DNA from: Dipteronia dyeriana
Lineage: Eukaryota > Streptophyta > Magnoliopsida > Sapindales > Sapindaceae
Assembly: GCA_032871835.1 (NCBI GenBank)
Contig: CM065296.1
Span: 118,430,146-118,494,145 of the forward strand
DNA: 64,000 nt
Reading direction: 5' to 3'
The translations under genes and the position numbers were made by a program. Numbering within the stretch: the stretch's first letter is position 1; each line of letters opens with the position of its first letter. The notes beneath the pieces are model-generated. The model saw only the letters and a program-made list of their open reading frames with translations, did not search any database and was not told where the DNA came from. Of this stretch, positions 34,937 to 47,204 are shown piece after piece.

Positions 34937-37076
34937 TGACGGTGACACGTCGTTGCAGTGTTGTCAAATATGAACATTTAAGTTCAGCCTCGCAAGAGCG
35001 CAAGTCACAGAGACTAGCACAGCGGCAAGGAAGGGATCGATCCACAGGGAGGTGGGATTCACCGACCGTATCTAGTTCTAGCTATTATTACAACACTCCA
35101 AGTGGATTCGTGTGTTACGTGTGTAAAAGTGAATAATAATATAACTAAATAACTTATATAAATAATATATACAATGATAGATGGAATGGAGATATGCATG
35201 AAATGTGGTTACACTAGGGAAACGACTCAACCGTGACAATCTTCCTAATTACGTTCTAGACTCACTTAATGCTCAAATGTGCAAGTATATCATAGGCTCG
35301 TATCCCCTTAATTAATCTCTAATCTCTCTCGCTGTCTTAGAGATAGTATCCATATATACCCGAAATCTCTCTCGAGCAATCTAGACGATATATATGAACT
35401 CATTAAGCACGTGGAATACAAATCAAACCCTATGCGCTAGCCTAGTGGTTCTAGCACTTTCTAGTCAAGCATAGTGAATATTTATCTAAGCATTGTCAAA
35501 TGCGTCTCCTCTCGGTGCATAGCATCTAACCATGGATCAATTACAAAGTGATCAATTAAGCAAAAGCTTTAAGCATTCAAAACATCCATATAACTACATG
35601 AGGACAAAAGAAATGTCAGCGGTCTTTACTTCTAGGTCAAAGATTCGGTTTAGTGAACTCCCTAGGATGGTTAAACATGGGAAACAAGTTTACCTAACAT
35701 CTACATGCAACAAAGTGATTGTTATATCATTAAGAACATTCAATTTAGATTAAAGGTTCATCCTCTTGATTAGGGAATTTTTCCACAATCAATTCATCAC
35801 CCAATCCTATCACGTGGATGGATAACCGTGTCTTAATACAAAGACCCATTAAGAACAAGGATATGAACCAATGCCAATTTAGCAACTAAAAGCCTGAACT
35901 GAAACCTTTTCTACTCTTTGGGGCTAAAATCCCTATTACTCAAACTACTCAATACATGGAATTTCAAGTCATCCATCAATCAATCAATCAATCAATCAAT
36001 CAACAATCATGGGTATCTAATTTCTACTCTAAATTACAACTACTTCTAAACCCAATCATGGACACATATTGATTTCTAACAATTCATACACATGCATATC
36101 ATATTAAGAGCATAAAAACACATATATCAAAGAGTAAAACAAAACCCAAATGAATTTAAGTACAAAAATACATATATAGCACATGTGAAAGGTTTACAAA
36201 TTCCCAAATTCGGTGTTACACATCAAAGACAACAAGAAATACAAAGAAATCAGCAAATAAGAGCAAACCATTGAAGACAAGTCCTCCAAAGACGCTCTTA
36301 GCCTTCCTAGCTCGAATTTGGCTCCTAATTCCTTTGTAATCTACTCTAAGATGGATGGAGGAAGTGTATAGTGGTGAGGTGGAGGTGTACGGTGAGCTCC
36401 CATGGAGGAAAAACCTCCATGGGAGCAGGAGATGAAAGAAAATGGAAGAAAATGGAAGAGAGAAGAGAAGAGGCTTGAGAGGGGAAAAAAGGGGAAGAGA
36501 TGTCTGAAGAATGAGGAGAAAATGGGGTATTTATAGTGTGGGAGGTTAGGGCAAGACTTTTGGGTGAAAAGACAAGAATACCCCTTTGAAAATAGATGAA
36601 AAATTCATTTCTCCCCAGATGTGCGGTACGCATCAACACAACGAACCACACATCACTTTTTGGAGCTTGCTGCCCTTCTACGCGGTACAAAACGTGGTAC
36701 GCAACTTGGTCTCGTGCGGTTGCGTACCGCACTTCTTTGCGCACCATTACAAAAATGGTCATAACTTTCTCCAGAAACCTAGAAATCGCGATCTGTAAAG
36801 TGTGTTGGAAAGAAGACCTCCAGGGCTTTCCGAAATGGGTGATGTAGTTCGATCGAAGGAGAGAGATATGACCTTCCAAATTTAGAGTGTCTGCATAAGC
36901 TATTCCAAAATCTGTCCTTTAACCTCCAAAACTCTTTAATTAAGCTCAAATACCTTTCGTAGGGTACATGTACCTACACAAGGCTCACAAACACATCAAA
37001 TACCAAAATATACTCGAAAACAAGAACAAAAGCTAGAAAATGGGGACCTCAAAAGGTATATAAATCGCTCTAATCA
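34937..37076 (-). mobile_element. L: 2.1-kb solo LTR (minus) in E1's 5' LTR
   Basis: It begins TGACGGTGACACG and ends TCGCTCTAATCA. It is the reverse-oriented partner of R (41,978-44,124) over its full length. Flanks TCAAG and ACAGG look like a decayed 5-bp TSD. On the minus strand it has a TATAAATA box at about 36,530, a leader with a 13-bp hairpin (36,396-36,426) and a 24-codon ORF. It has no internal coding region. A (TCAA)n run near 35,973-36,004 is longer than in R. Confidence 0.8.
36396..36426 (-). promoter_or_regulatory. Perfect 13-bp hairpin in the L leader
   Basis: Arms GCTCCCATGGAGG and CCTCCATGGGAGC are separated by five A (plus strand). The identical hairpin is in R at 42,649-42,679. 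It lies about 100 bp downstream of the TATA box on the element's sense strand. Confidence 0.7.
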
Positions 37077-38083
37077 ACAGGGAAGAAACTAGGCACGACC
37101 AGGTCGAGCCCCTACGCGAACACTGGAATACAGGCTTCTCGAGGCCACCTACCTAAAAACCTCGGTTCCTGGAGTCGGGCTCCTCAACCACCCTGTGAAA
37201 GCCAGAGAGGGTTGCTAAGCTCAAGAAACATTCGAAAGAAGCCCGACAAGATAAGCAAGCCCCCTCCGGGTTAAGGCTTTTAGAGGTCAAACTTAATTCA
37301 TAGTCTAAACAAAAAGCACATCAACCTCTCCAGGAGCCCGCTGTCCCCTCCATGATACGAGGAGGAAGAAGGCCTCTAAGTGAATTATATTCATGTTACC
37401 TCATAGGAATGCCTACTAGGATGTCCATTCCAAGCTTTCGAGAATGGAACCAAAGCATAGATCTACCTCGCTCTACGAACGGCTAGCTCAACGACCTCCA
37501 TGAAGAATCATGCCATAAGTACACACAGGAACATATCTATGAAATAACCAACATTTACATGTGAGTCAAGAGTTTGATTCCAAAAGGGAAACAAACTTAT
37601 CTTCGTCAACAATATCATCGCTTCCGTTATTTACTCGGAGTCAACGAATTTCAAATAGAGGATCCCGCCCGGTAAGGGGTGAGTGGGTTCAGAGAATCAA
37701 GGCGGGAGATACACCCATTCAAATTGATTCAATCACATATAAATATTCCTAAAAATAAGAAAAAGACGACAGAGAAACAGGGAGAGAGAAGTACGTCGGA
37801 CCTAAATTCTATGATCAGAACACGGTCGTTATACGTCCACTATTCGACAAGTACAAAGCTACCACCTTCCTACGTTCTAGAGAGATAGTGAGCATATAAG
37901 AGAGAATCCTGAATTCCATGATTAATCGATACTAAAGTCCCCACTTATTATTGTTATACAAACATTCATTTTTATCTAAGCAGGTTCGATATTAAAGGTA
38001 CCGACTCCGGCCACCACCTCTGTGGTAGTGGTCTCGAGGGCGTTAGTGGGAATTTGTCATCTTGAGTAAATTTCTCGTTAACA

Positions 38084-38106
38084 CTTTCTGGCGCCGTCTG
38101 TGGGAA
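38084..38106 (+). other. E1 primer-binding site
   Basis: TGGCGCCGTCTGTGGGAA directly follows the 5' LTR and is the standard position and form of the minus-strand primer site in plant Tat/Athila elements. The equivalent in E2, on the minus strand near 53,645-53,660, is mutated. Confidence 0.7.
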
Positions 38107-38157
38107 ACTCTCACACCACCATCTTTATATTCACAAGTTTATTATTTTACAGGAGTT

Positions 38158-39900
38158 ATGAGGCTTCGCTCCTCCCAAGGAAAGCCAGACGCATCGGGAC
38201 AACCTTTCGCTACGTCGACATGAAAAATCTTGAAGAAAGGAAGAAAATCCAGGCTCCATAGCTAAGTCCCTGACCAGCCAGCCACTATGCGGGCTTTGGA
38301 TCCCCCTACGGGAAACCAGGTTGAGCTTGACCAACAAGTTGCGACCTTCATGGAAAACGTCCGTCTTCGACTACTCACTGAGGGTATTACTATCCAGCAA
38401 GCAAACCTCTGCAATCGAGCGGAGTCAAGCAGGCTCGGGGCTAGGCAACCCGTATTTGATCGCCTGGGACCTATCCTTTCTGAGCCAGCTCGTAACAGAA
38501 CGGGACTCCTACCCTCTATCCGGGATATGTTAGGGCCCATGCCCCTCGTTCCCTAAGCACTGCCATGCTACCAACCCAGGCAAGTCAAGTCTGCGGCAGA
38601 TATACTTCCCCGATGGCGGGGAGATTTTCTCCACCCGACGACTTTAATGAGGGAAGCCCGAGTTAGGGAAGAAGAAAGTCAGCAAAGCCCCCAGGCAAAT
38701 CCCTTCCGGAGAAGGGACCGGGTAGAGATCGCCAGTTCGTTAGAAGGGTCCGATAGTAAGGAGACTGAGATCAACTCAAGAAAACCCGAGAGCAAATGCC
38801 TGAGAGACCAGTTGGTAAAGCTTTAGAAAGAGGTCCAACTGATGAAGAAAGGGATGTACAAGGAGGACAAGAAGGATCCTCTAAGTGAGATGAATGCTCC
38901 ATTAACTAGAAGGATCTGGGAGGCGGAGCTCCCGCTAAAATTCAAAATGCCATCTGACAGATTCTCCGGGACTGAGGATCCCTTGAGCCACTTGAAGAGC
39001 TTCATTCGACAGATGGAGGTTCAGAACACGACTAGGGTCGTTATGTGTCGAATGTTCCCAACTACACTCACGGATTATGCTAAGACCTGGTTTAGAAAGC
39101 TACCTACTGGCAGAGTAGATTCCTTCACGAAGTTGTCGACCGATTTCTGCTCATACTTCCAGGGAGTTAAGCCTTAATTGAAGGACTCAATCCATTTACA
39201 GTACGTGATCCAGGAGAGATAGGAAACCCTCCCGGCTTATATCGAGCGTTTCCACAAGGAAGTCATCCAGATGGGGGTTTTCACCGAGAAAGAAAACCCT
39301 CACCAACTTCAGAAGGAACTTATGGTAAGTAAGTTTTTTCGGTCTTTTGCCAAGAGACCTCCAGAGACCTACCAAGAAGCCTATGATCGGGCTTTGGAGC
39401 AAATTGAAGTCGACGAACAACTCAAGGTCAAGATGAAAAATGACAATATGAGAGCCGTAAAGCGACAGAAGAAGGAAGATCCTAAACCCGAGCAAGTTCA
39501 AGAAAGTCAGAACAAACCCCCCAATAAGTCGACATATAGCTTCCCCATTTATCAACCCAAATTGGAAAAATATCCTGCAAAACAAACTCCTTCACGAGCT
39601 TCACATTCTTCTAGGACAGTGGCACCAATAGCTTGAGATGAGAGAGGGTATGATCGTTACACTCCCTTAAATGCATCTCGTGAAACAATCTATCTCACCA
39701 TTCGGGACAAGGGGTTGCTACAGAAGCCCAAACCTATGAAAGCCCTTGTTGATAAGAGGAATCGTTATAAGTATTGGGACTTTCACGAAGACGTGGGACA
39801 CAACACTTCAGAGTGCTATAAGCTGTGAAATCAGATCGAGGCTTTGATAAGGGGAGGATGTTTGGTAGAATTCTTACAGCAAATTAGGGATAACATTTAG
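38158..39900 (+). pseudogene. E1 gag, broken
   Basis: The ATG at 38,158 is followed by a TGA after about 20 codons. Gag pieces continue at 38,287, 38,842-39,177 and 39,271-39,636. The middle piece holds the retrotransposon gag core: FKMPSDRFSGTEDPLSHL, then CRMFPTTLTDYAKTWFRKLP. Later DFHEDVGHNTSECY resembles the nucleocapsid zinc-binding region with the first Cys lost. In-frame stops separate the pieces. Confidence 0.8.
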
Positions 39901-40129
39901 ACTGGACCGGAAGTACATACCGAGATCCGCGAGCACGCTGAGAAAAGAAAAGGGGAGCAGGCGGATCTGATGCAACAAATCCAGATAATACATACCATCA
40001 GCGGAGGGCTTACTCTGGCTAGGACCTCCAACAATTCTAGGAAAAACCACGTAAGAAAAATCCCTCATTTGGACGAAGGGCGGGGTATCTTTAAAGTCGA
40101 CCAGAGCCTGACCAACCTCTCCCAGTTGT

Positions 40130-40465
40130 CATAGATCATTTTCACCAAAGCAGATGTCTACAACACCGAGCAGCCTCATGATGATCCTATGGTGATCACG
40201 ATACAGATTGCCAACTGCATGGTACACCGTGTGCTCGTCGACACAGGCAGCAGCGTCGACGTCCTATTTAAAGACACCTTGGAAAAACTGAACTTGAAAC
40301 AATGGTGTTACAATAGTTGCACTACCCCGCTATATGGGTTCACTAGGGACTCAATCATACCTGTGAGATCAAAAATCCTACCAGTGATCATTGGATCCAC
40401 ACCTCTCCAGCAGAATATCATGAAAGATTTCATGGTGGTGGATACCCATCAGCCTATAATGTAAT
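40130..40465 (+). pseudogene. E1 retroviral-type aspartic protease, fragment
   Basis: The active-site motif is LVDTGSSVDVLF, then LKQWCYNSCTTPLYGF and IIGSTPLQQNIMKDF. The domain normally dimerises to cleave the polyprotein. It is cut at 40,465 by E2; a one-base shift occurs shortly before. Confidence 0.85.
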
Positions 40466-41593
40466 TGTTGACGAAAAATTTGCTCGGAATGAGAAATTCC
40501 TGTTAACACCCTCGAGACCACTACAATGAAAGTGGTGGCCGGGGTCGGTACCAATGGTTCCCGACCTGTTTAAGCGATAGACGAGAGACTGAACAGTAAA
40601 TGAGAGCTTTATTATTGATATATTGCTTTACAGTACAAATCGCTATCTTGTATGCTCACAGTCACTCGTAGGTGTAGGGGGGAGTGGTAACTCTGTGCCT
40701 GTCGAATAGTGGAAATGAAGGTGACCGTGTTCTGAATCCAGAATTTAGGCCTTCCCTTCTTCTTTCTATCTTTTCTATATATATATATCTCTTTATTTCC
40801 TATGTTATATATTGTATTTTTGTATCTGTCCTCGTTCTCTCTGTTTGGCCTCACCTATATATATATATCGTCCAAGTAGGCTTTTAATTGGCGAGTATTT
40901 CACCGTGATCCCATGAATTCAATCCTTGCTTATCAGGCGGGATTCGTTATTTAAATTCGAATTGTTACGAAATTTGATGATATCGTTGATGGAGATAAGG
41001 TTGTTCCCTTTTTTGAATCAAACTCTTAACGTGCATGTAAATATTACGTGGAGATGATACTGTGTGCACTCGTGTCATGAATTTTCATGGAGATCACCTT
41101 ACCAGCTGCCTGTTGCCCCGTAGTGCGAGGTAGATCCTTGCTCTGGCTCTGTTTTTAAAATCTTAAGATGGATTTTCCCTGACCCTTAGGGGCTTGAGGT
41201 GCTCTTGTAGACCTTCCTGGGAGGTAGTTGGGGTAGTGTATATTTAGGTATGATTCTTTCTTTATGTCCAGCTAGGACAGCGGGCTTTCGGAGAGGTTGG
41301 CAGGTTTCTCTCGAATGTTTCTTGAGCTTGAAGGTTTCTTTCGGTACTCACGGGGTGGTTGTGAAGCTCGACCTCAGAGCCGGGGTTCCCCGATAGATGG
41401 CCTGGAGAATCCCGGGTTCCAGTACTCTTGGGGGGCTTGTCCTGGTTGCACTCGACTTGTTTTCTGGTAGTTTTGAAGCCTAGCCGGCCTTTCCTGCTTC
41501 TGCGGGGTGACTTTAGGTCTTTTCGAGCTTCATGACTGTCTATTATGGATGGAAAATTTCTCTTTGACCCCTAGCCAAATTTCAATATTAACA
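40466..41593 (-). repeat. E2 3' LTR
   Basis: 1128 bp, colinear with 53,662-54,765. It has one visible ~20-bp difference (GGAGAGGTTGGCAGG present here only). The adjacent purine tract, read on the minus strand, is CAGAGGGGATATC. Short frames (40,684, 40,612) are not genes. Confidence 0.85.
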
Positions 41594-41921
41594 GATATCC
41601 CCTCTGACTTGAACACTGGTGGTAAAGCTGGGGTTGGATTCAGATTCCTTATTTAATTGAGAAAGTTTTTCACCATAAAGATAATTAATGAGAGCGAAAT
41701 ATTCTCATTAATTACCCAATATTTAAATTTGAAACTATGTGTTATTCGAAGAAAGATGACTGTAATATGGCTCCAAGTGATCTTCTTGAGGATATCGCCG
41801 ATAATCCTCTATTTAAGCCCGACCTGACCATATCTTTCTTCATACTTCCTCAAATCTCAAATTTTCAAATTTCATCTTCCCTGCTTACCTCCGCTTACTT
41901 CCAAGTCTTCCCTACCCATCA
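41594..41921 (+). promoter_or_regulatory. Leader and promoter region of the E2 antisense ORF
   Basis: Non-coding plus-strand DNA between the E2 3' LTR and the aORF ATG at 41,922. It includes CTCTATTTAAGCCCGACC at about 41,808, a plausible TATA-like start about 110 bp upstream, then a pyrimidine-rich leader. This would drive transcription opposite to E2's own genes. Confidence 0.4.
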
Positions 41922-42648
41922 ATGTCGACTTCCACAGATAGTGTTGATGTCTTGGTTGAGGGCTCCGGGGGCCCTAATGATCGGAACGATTTATATACCT
42001 ATTTGAGGTCCCTATTATCTTGCTTTTGTTCTTATTTTCGAGTATATTTTGGTATTTGATGTGTTTATGAGCCTTGTGTAGGTACATGTTCCCTACGGAA
42101 GGTATTTGAGCTTAATTGAAGAATTTTTGAGGTTAAAGGGCAGAATTTGGAATAGCTTATGCAGACACTCCAACTTTGGAAAGACATTTCTCTCTCCTCC
42201 GATCGAACTACATCTCCCATAACCACTTTTCGGAAAGCCCCGGAGGTCTCTTTCCAACTCACTTTACAGATCGCAATTCCAAGGTTTGTAGAGAAATTTA
42301 TGACCATTTTTGTAATGGTGCGCAAAAGTGCGGTGCACAAATGTGCGGTACGCAACCGCACGAGACCAATTTGTGTACCGCACTTCGTATCGCATTTTTT
42401 GGCAGTAGGTTCCAAAAGTGATGTGCGGTACGCCTGTTGATGCATACCGCGTGATGTACCGCATATATGGGCGGAAATGCATTTTATCGCCATTTTTTGA
42501 AGGGTATTCTTGTCTTTTCACCCCAATATCTTACCCTAACTTCCAAGCCTATAAATAACCCACTTTCTCTCCTATTTTCAGACCTCTCTTCCCCTCTTTT
42601 CCCCTTCTCACACCTCTTCTCTTGTTCTTCCATTTTCTTTCAGCTTTT

Positions 42649-42679
42649 GCTCCCATGGAGGTTTTTCCTCCATGGGAGC
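42649..42679 (+). promoter_or_regulatory. Perfect 13-bp hairpin in the R leader
   Basis: GCTCCCATGGAGG, five T, CCTCCATGGGAGC. Identical stem to L. The ATG of the 24-codon leader ORF (42,655) sits in the left arm, so RNA pairing would bury that start codon. Confidence 0.75.
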
Positions 42680-42729
42680 TCACCATACACCTCCACCTTA
42701 CCACTATACACTTCCTCCATCCATCTTAG
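42655..42729 (+). CDS. Conserved 24-codon leader ORF in R
   Basis: It starts MEVFPPWELT and ends IHFLHPS, then TAG. The L copy (minus strand, about 36,350-36,420) has the same frame with one amino-acid change (Ile to Val) and one silent change. Such short leader ORFs can regulate translation in other systems. With only two closely related copies, conservation may simply be recency. Confidence 0.3.
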   Translation: MEVFPPWELTIHLHLTTIHFLHPS

Positions 42730-45700
42730 AGTAGATTACAAAGGAATTAAGAGCCAAAACCGAGTTAGGAAGGCTATGAGCATATTTGGAGGACTTGTCT
42801 TCAAGGGTTTGCTCTTATTTACTCGTTTCTTTGTATTTCTTATATTCTTTGATGAATTCCACCAATTTTGGGATATTGTAAACCTACACTTGTGTAATAA
42901 ATGTATTGATTGTTCTTAAATTCATTTGGGTTTTGTTTTGCTATTTGATATATGTGTTTTTATGCTCTTAATATGATATGCATGTGTATGAATTGTTAGA
43001 AATCAATATGTGTCCATGATTGGGTTTAAGAGTAGTTGTAATTTAGAGTAGAAATTAGATACACATGATTGTTGATTGATTGATGGATGACTTGAAATTC
43101 CATGTATTGAGTAATTTGAGTAATAGGGATTTTAGCCCCAAAGAGTAGAAAAGGTTTCAGTTCAGGCTTTTAGTTGCTAAATTGACCTTGGTTCATATCC
43201 TTGTTCTTAATGGGTCTTTGTATTAAGACACGGTTATCCATCCACGTGATAGGATTGGGTGATGAATTGATTGTGGAAAAATTCCCTAATCAAGAGGATG
43301 AACCTTTAATCTAAATTGAATGTTCTTAATGATATAACAATCACTTTGTTGCATGTAGATGTTAGGTAAACTTGTTTCCCATGTTTAACCATCCTAGGGA
43401 GTTCACTAAACCGAATCTTTGACCTAGAAGTAAAGACCGCTGACATTTCTTTTGTCCTCATGTAGTTATATGGATGTTTTGAATGCTTAAAGCTTTTGCT
43501 TAATTGATCACTTTGTAATTGATCCATGGTTAGATGCTATGCACCGAGAGGAGACGCATTTGACAATGCTTAGATAAATATTCACTATGCTTGACTAGAA
43601 AGTGCTAGAACCACTAGGCTAGCGTATAGGGTTCGATTTGTATTCCACATGCTTAATGGGTTCATATATATTGTCCGGATTGCTCGAGAGAGATTTTGGG
43701 TATATATGGATACTATCTCTAAGACATCGAGAGAGATTAGAGATTAATTAAGGGGATACGAGCCTATGTATACTTGCACACTTGAGGATTAGGTGAGTCT
43801 AGAATGTAATTAGTTAGATAGTCACGGTTTGAGTCGTTTCCCTAGTGTAACCATATTTCATGCATATCTCCATTCCATCTATCATTGTATATATCATTTA
43901 TATAAGTTATTTAGTTATATTATTATTCACTTTTTCACACACGCAACACATGAGTCCGCTTGGAATGTTGTAATAATAGCTAGAATTAGAGACGGTCGGT
44001 GAATCCCACCTACATGTGAATCGATCCCTTGTTTGTCGTTGTGCTAGTCTCTGTGACTTGCGCCCTTGCTAGGCTGAACTTAAATGTTCATATTTGATGA
44101 CACTGCAACGACGTGTCCCGATCACCTAACCTAGCTCCTCGCAAGCGGGTGCGAGGGATTTCAAGCGATGAGGAATCTTCCCTGCTCCGCCAACGCCGTC
44201 GTTCTAGCAGAAAAGTCCCTATCGGCTCTGGCTTTTCGAACCAGCCTGACAATCCTCTGAACCTAGTCGACGAAGACTCTGATGTCGGGAAGAAAGTCGA
44301 TACGGCCAGGAGGGCTCAAGTTACAGTGGCAGAGCTTCTTTCAGTGGTAACCCTTCCTTTCGAACCCAGGGTTATCCCCGACTCAACTGTCGACCCTCAA
44401 TCGATCGACCCTCTTAGGGACAAGTATGGTATTCCTGACACTGTTTCTCTAACTGTCCCCCACCAGAATTATGATGTTTTTAGCCCGCCCAAAGGCGTGC
44501 TCCCTATCTACGTCGCAGCTTTTGAGAGCGGGGTGAAGCTTCCTCTTCACCCTACCTTTCGACGGGCTCTCAACGCCCTTCAGCTAGCTCCGCTTCAACT
44601 GATGCTTGGCTTCTGGAGGCATCTAATTGGATTCCTAGTATTATGGAAGGAGCCGTGTGAGATGAGCAACTTAACTAGGGAGCCCGGGGCTGAGGAGCTC
44701 GCCTTTCTTTTCCAGATAGGCAGCCTGGCTAGGGTTCCACTAGGCCAGTTCTACGCCAAGGCCAAGAATATGCTCAACTTTGTCATTCCTGAGGCTTCAA
44801 AGAAGGACCTCGCTTAGAAAAAGAATGGGTACTGGTGGGGGGAGACTGGGGGATCTCCGTCTTCGTCGACTGGCATGAGCTCGAGGTTCCCACCGTCTTC
44901 AATGACAAACCCACATGGGGTTGGGATTCCTTGCCCACTGAGTCTGAAGCCATACTGAAGACCATCCTGGCTCGGAACTACTTGAATCTGAAGTTTCCAA
45001 TCGCTGACCCCTTCGATCCCCACAGGGTAAATAAGTACCTGCAGATATCCGGTGCTACCCCTCATAAGTATCTCGATCTATCTTGTTGTTTTATTTTATT
45101 TTATTATTTGATGGTTCAGTTCTGATAATCTTGATTCCTCTTTCTAACAGTGTTTGTTGTTGCTCTAGCTTATTGCGAAGCCTGGCGAGCTGAGATCCCT
45201 CATCCTCCTTCCAGATCATCCCCGAGAGCTCTCTCGGATGTTCCGAAGAAAAGGGGATCAACCTCTAAGGTAGATGCCTCGCTTGTTCTTTCCCCCTCAC
45301 CTTCCCAAGTGAAGTCCAAGATGGCACTTCTTGCATCTCAGGCGGCAAAGGCTCTAAGCCGAGGAGGGTCTACCTCCCAAGTCACCAACAAGTTGGCTTC
45401 TGCTCTCTCTAGTAGTCTCTGCTTTAATCGATACTCCCCGAGTCATATTATCCTTCTCTGATGATCCGGTTGTAACTCGGGCAGTTGAGGTTCCTAGGGA
45501 GCCCGATACCGATATCCCTAAGGTCGCCAATTCTCGCCCCCACCAACAATTGAGCTCGGCGGGTCAGGACAAAGTTCTGAAGTTATTTTTTTCATTATAT
45601 TCAGGCGGCGGGCTTTCTAGGATGCCCGTGATGCCCGTGGACATCATGATTACCAAAGGGTCCGCCCTTCTAGCTGAGGTAACCGTCGCTTTCACTTCTT

Positions 45701-46584
45701 CGTTCAACATTTTGATTTGTCCTTTTCTAATATGATTTTTCTTTGCAGACTTTCAAGTTCCATGTGGCCATGGGGCATCAGGTAGCCTTCCTCCGTGATC
45801 GGGCAGCCAAGGTTGAGGCTGAAGCTGAGCGAACAATGGGGTTGCTTGCACGGGCTCAGACCATGGTCCAGGAGATGACCTCCAGCCAACAAGTAATGGA
45901 TACGCAACTAGCTGAGCTTCAATGCCACCATGAGAGGCTGAAGCGGGCTTTGGATTAGGAGACTCTCCAGTCAAAGTTGCGGGCTAGCCAGCCGGATGAC
46001 TGGAAGGGAGAGGCGAAGGCCCTAGATGTTGAGAACCAAACCTTGCAGGCTCAAATTACCCAGCTCCAGGCCGAGGTGGAAGCCTTTTTTAACGAAGGGT
46101 ACTTCTATGCCTCTTATCAGGTGGCAGAGGCTCTTCCTCCCCCATTCGATCTATCTAGCATCGCTGGCTGGGATAGAGAAGAAGTCATGTCTCTGGCTGC
46201 GGAGATGTCTCGCCCCAAAAATGATGGAGCTGGTTCTTCTGGGAGAGAGCTGGTAAGCGGTTGGAGGGGCCCGATCTGCCTCCTCCTATTCCAGCTTTCC
46301 CAGCTTCTGGTCTTGGCAAATCCTCAAAGGGAGTCCAAACCGAGGAGCTAAAAAGAGGCCTTTCTGAAGCCCGAGACCTCCCCGTAGTGCTCTCAGAAGT
46401 AGAGTCAACAGAAGGCGGGAACGTGCCTGAGTCAGTGGCCAGCCTTCTTGATGTAACCATACCACCTGAAGTTATGGCGGTGATCAATGAAATCATGGAG
46501 GAGGATCCCGCCGACCCCGAGGTAGCAAGGGCTGATCCCCATGAGAAAGAAGCGGAGGCGGTAGATGCAGCTGATCAGGACTAG

Positions 46585-47204
46585 CTGCGATCGGAGAGGG
46601 GAGCAGGGGACGAGGTTCATTCTGTGAATGAGGAGGCTGGAGGCCCTCAGGAAGAAGAAGAAGCTTGAAATCTCTCCCATGTAACCTATTTTGAATGCCC
46701 AAAAAAGAGGGTGGGCATCCCATCTTCAACTGTGTTTGCCATTTTATTATTGCTTTTATAGCCCAGAATCAGGGATTGGGCCCCCTTTGCTTGTTGTAGC
46801 CTTGTTTGGGGATAGGCTCCCTTACTTGATAATAAAATTTTAATCTTGAATCTAACTCTAGCTTGCATGTACTTACTTGATCTCCCTCTAGGTCCAGTTT
46901 TTATATCGAAACGAGCTGTTTTTGGGGGAAAAAAGGATAAGAAATCTGTTTAGCGTCAGACTCCCTAACTACCGAGTTTCGTAGATCAATTTCCTTAGTC
47001 GGTAGTCCCCTTGTTGGATTGTAGGCCTGTTATAGTGAGTGACCACATATCAAGGAAAAAAAAAAGTTGTGAACAGCAATAGCCGAAACACTTAAAGCTT
47101 TAAGTAAATCAAGCCCTCCATCCCCGAGCCCCTTTGGGAGGCTGTATCCTAATTAGATTATTAAGTAAAGAACTGTTTAGCTCCTTCTTAGGCTCCGGAT
47201 CAAG
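46585..47204. other. E2 spacer between aORF and tandem repeats
   Basis: Includes the aORF 3' region (an AATAAAATTTT polyadenylation-like word at about 46,831, plus strand). The segment 46,960-47,040 matches E1 at 59,310-59,370, sharing GGGGACTA and complement words. No other gene. Confidence 0.5.

Larger units (their letters stand above)
34783..38083 (+). repeat. E1 5' LTR, split by solo LTR L
   Basis: The segments 34,783-34,936 and 37,077-38,083 together match the E2 LTRs read on the minus strand, sharing GGGTCAAAGAGAAATTTT. The LTR end is GTAAATTTCTCGTTAACA. The part from about 37,430 is colinear with the 3' LTR remnant at 59,797-60,460. Confidence 0.8.
41978..44124 (+). mobile_element. 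R: 2147-bp solo LTR in the E2 aORF
   Basis: It begins TGATCGGAACG and ends GTCCCGATCA, with inverted tips. A perfect TSD CCTAA flanks it (41,973-41,977 and 44,125-44,129). It is the plus-oriented partner of L. It contains GTGCGGTAC/GTACCGCAC pairs (42,343-42,460), a TATAAATAAC box at about 42,551, and the hairpin at 42,649-42,679. No internal coding domains. Confidence 0.92.
41922..46584 (+). pseudogene. Antisense ORF (aORF) of E2, gypsy-type transposon domain
   Basis: The first codons (41,922-41,977) and the part from 44,130 are one reading frame once R and its TSD are discounted. A domain with VFSPPKGVLPIYVAAFESGV and LPLHPTFRRALNALQLAPLQL matches the 'putative gypsy type transposon' family (PF04195) found antisense in Tat elements such as Grande and Retand. 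A TAG at 44,815 breaks it; GISVFVDWHELEVPTVFN continues it. A GT-AG intron (45,679-45,748) keeps phase between ALLAE and TFKFH. A coiled-coil segment (45,780-46,090) and an acidic tail follow. Function is unknown. Confidence 0.75.

Noticed and set aside
35532..35753. A 73-codon ORF identical in protein to one at 43,306-43,527 on the other strand
   Set aside because: Both lie antisense in the solo LTRs L and R. Identity follows from overall LTR similarity; the related LTR at 13,225 lacks the start codon and no domain is recognisable.
36346..36879. A 177-codon minus-strand frame in L
   Set aside because: The first part crosses the U3/TATA region and is not kept as a continuous frame in R. Only the last 24 codons are shared, reported as the leader ORF.
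42065..42521. Overlapping frames of 81-142 codons on both strands of R
   Set aside because: They overlie the inverted GTGCGGTAC motifs in the LTR U3 region and differ from the frames in L; no domain is visible.
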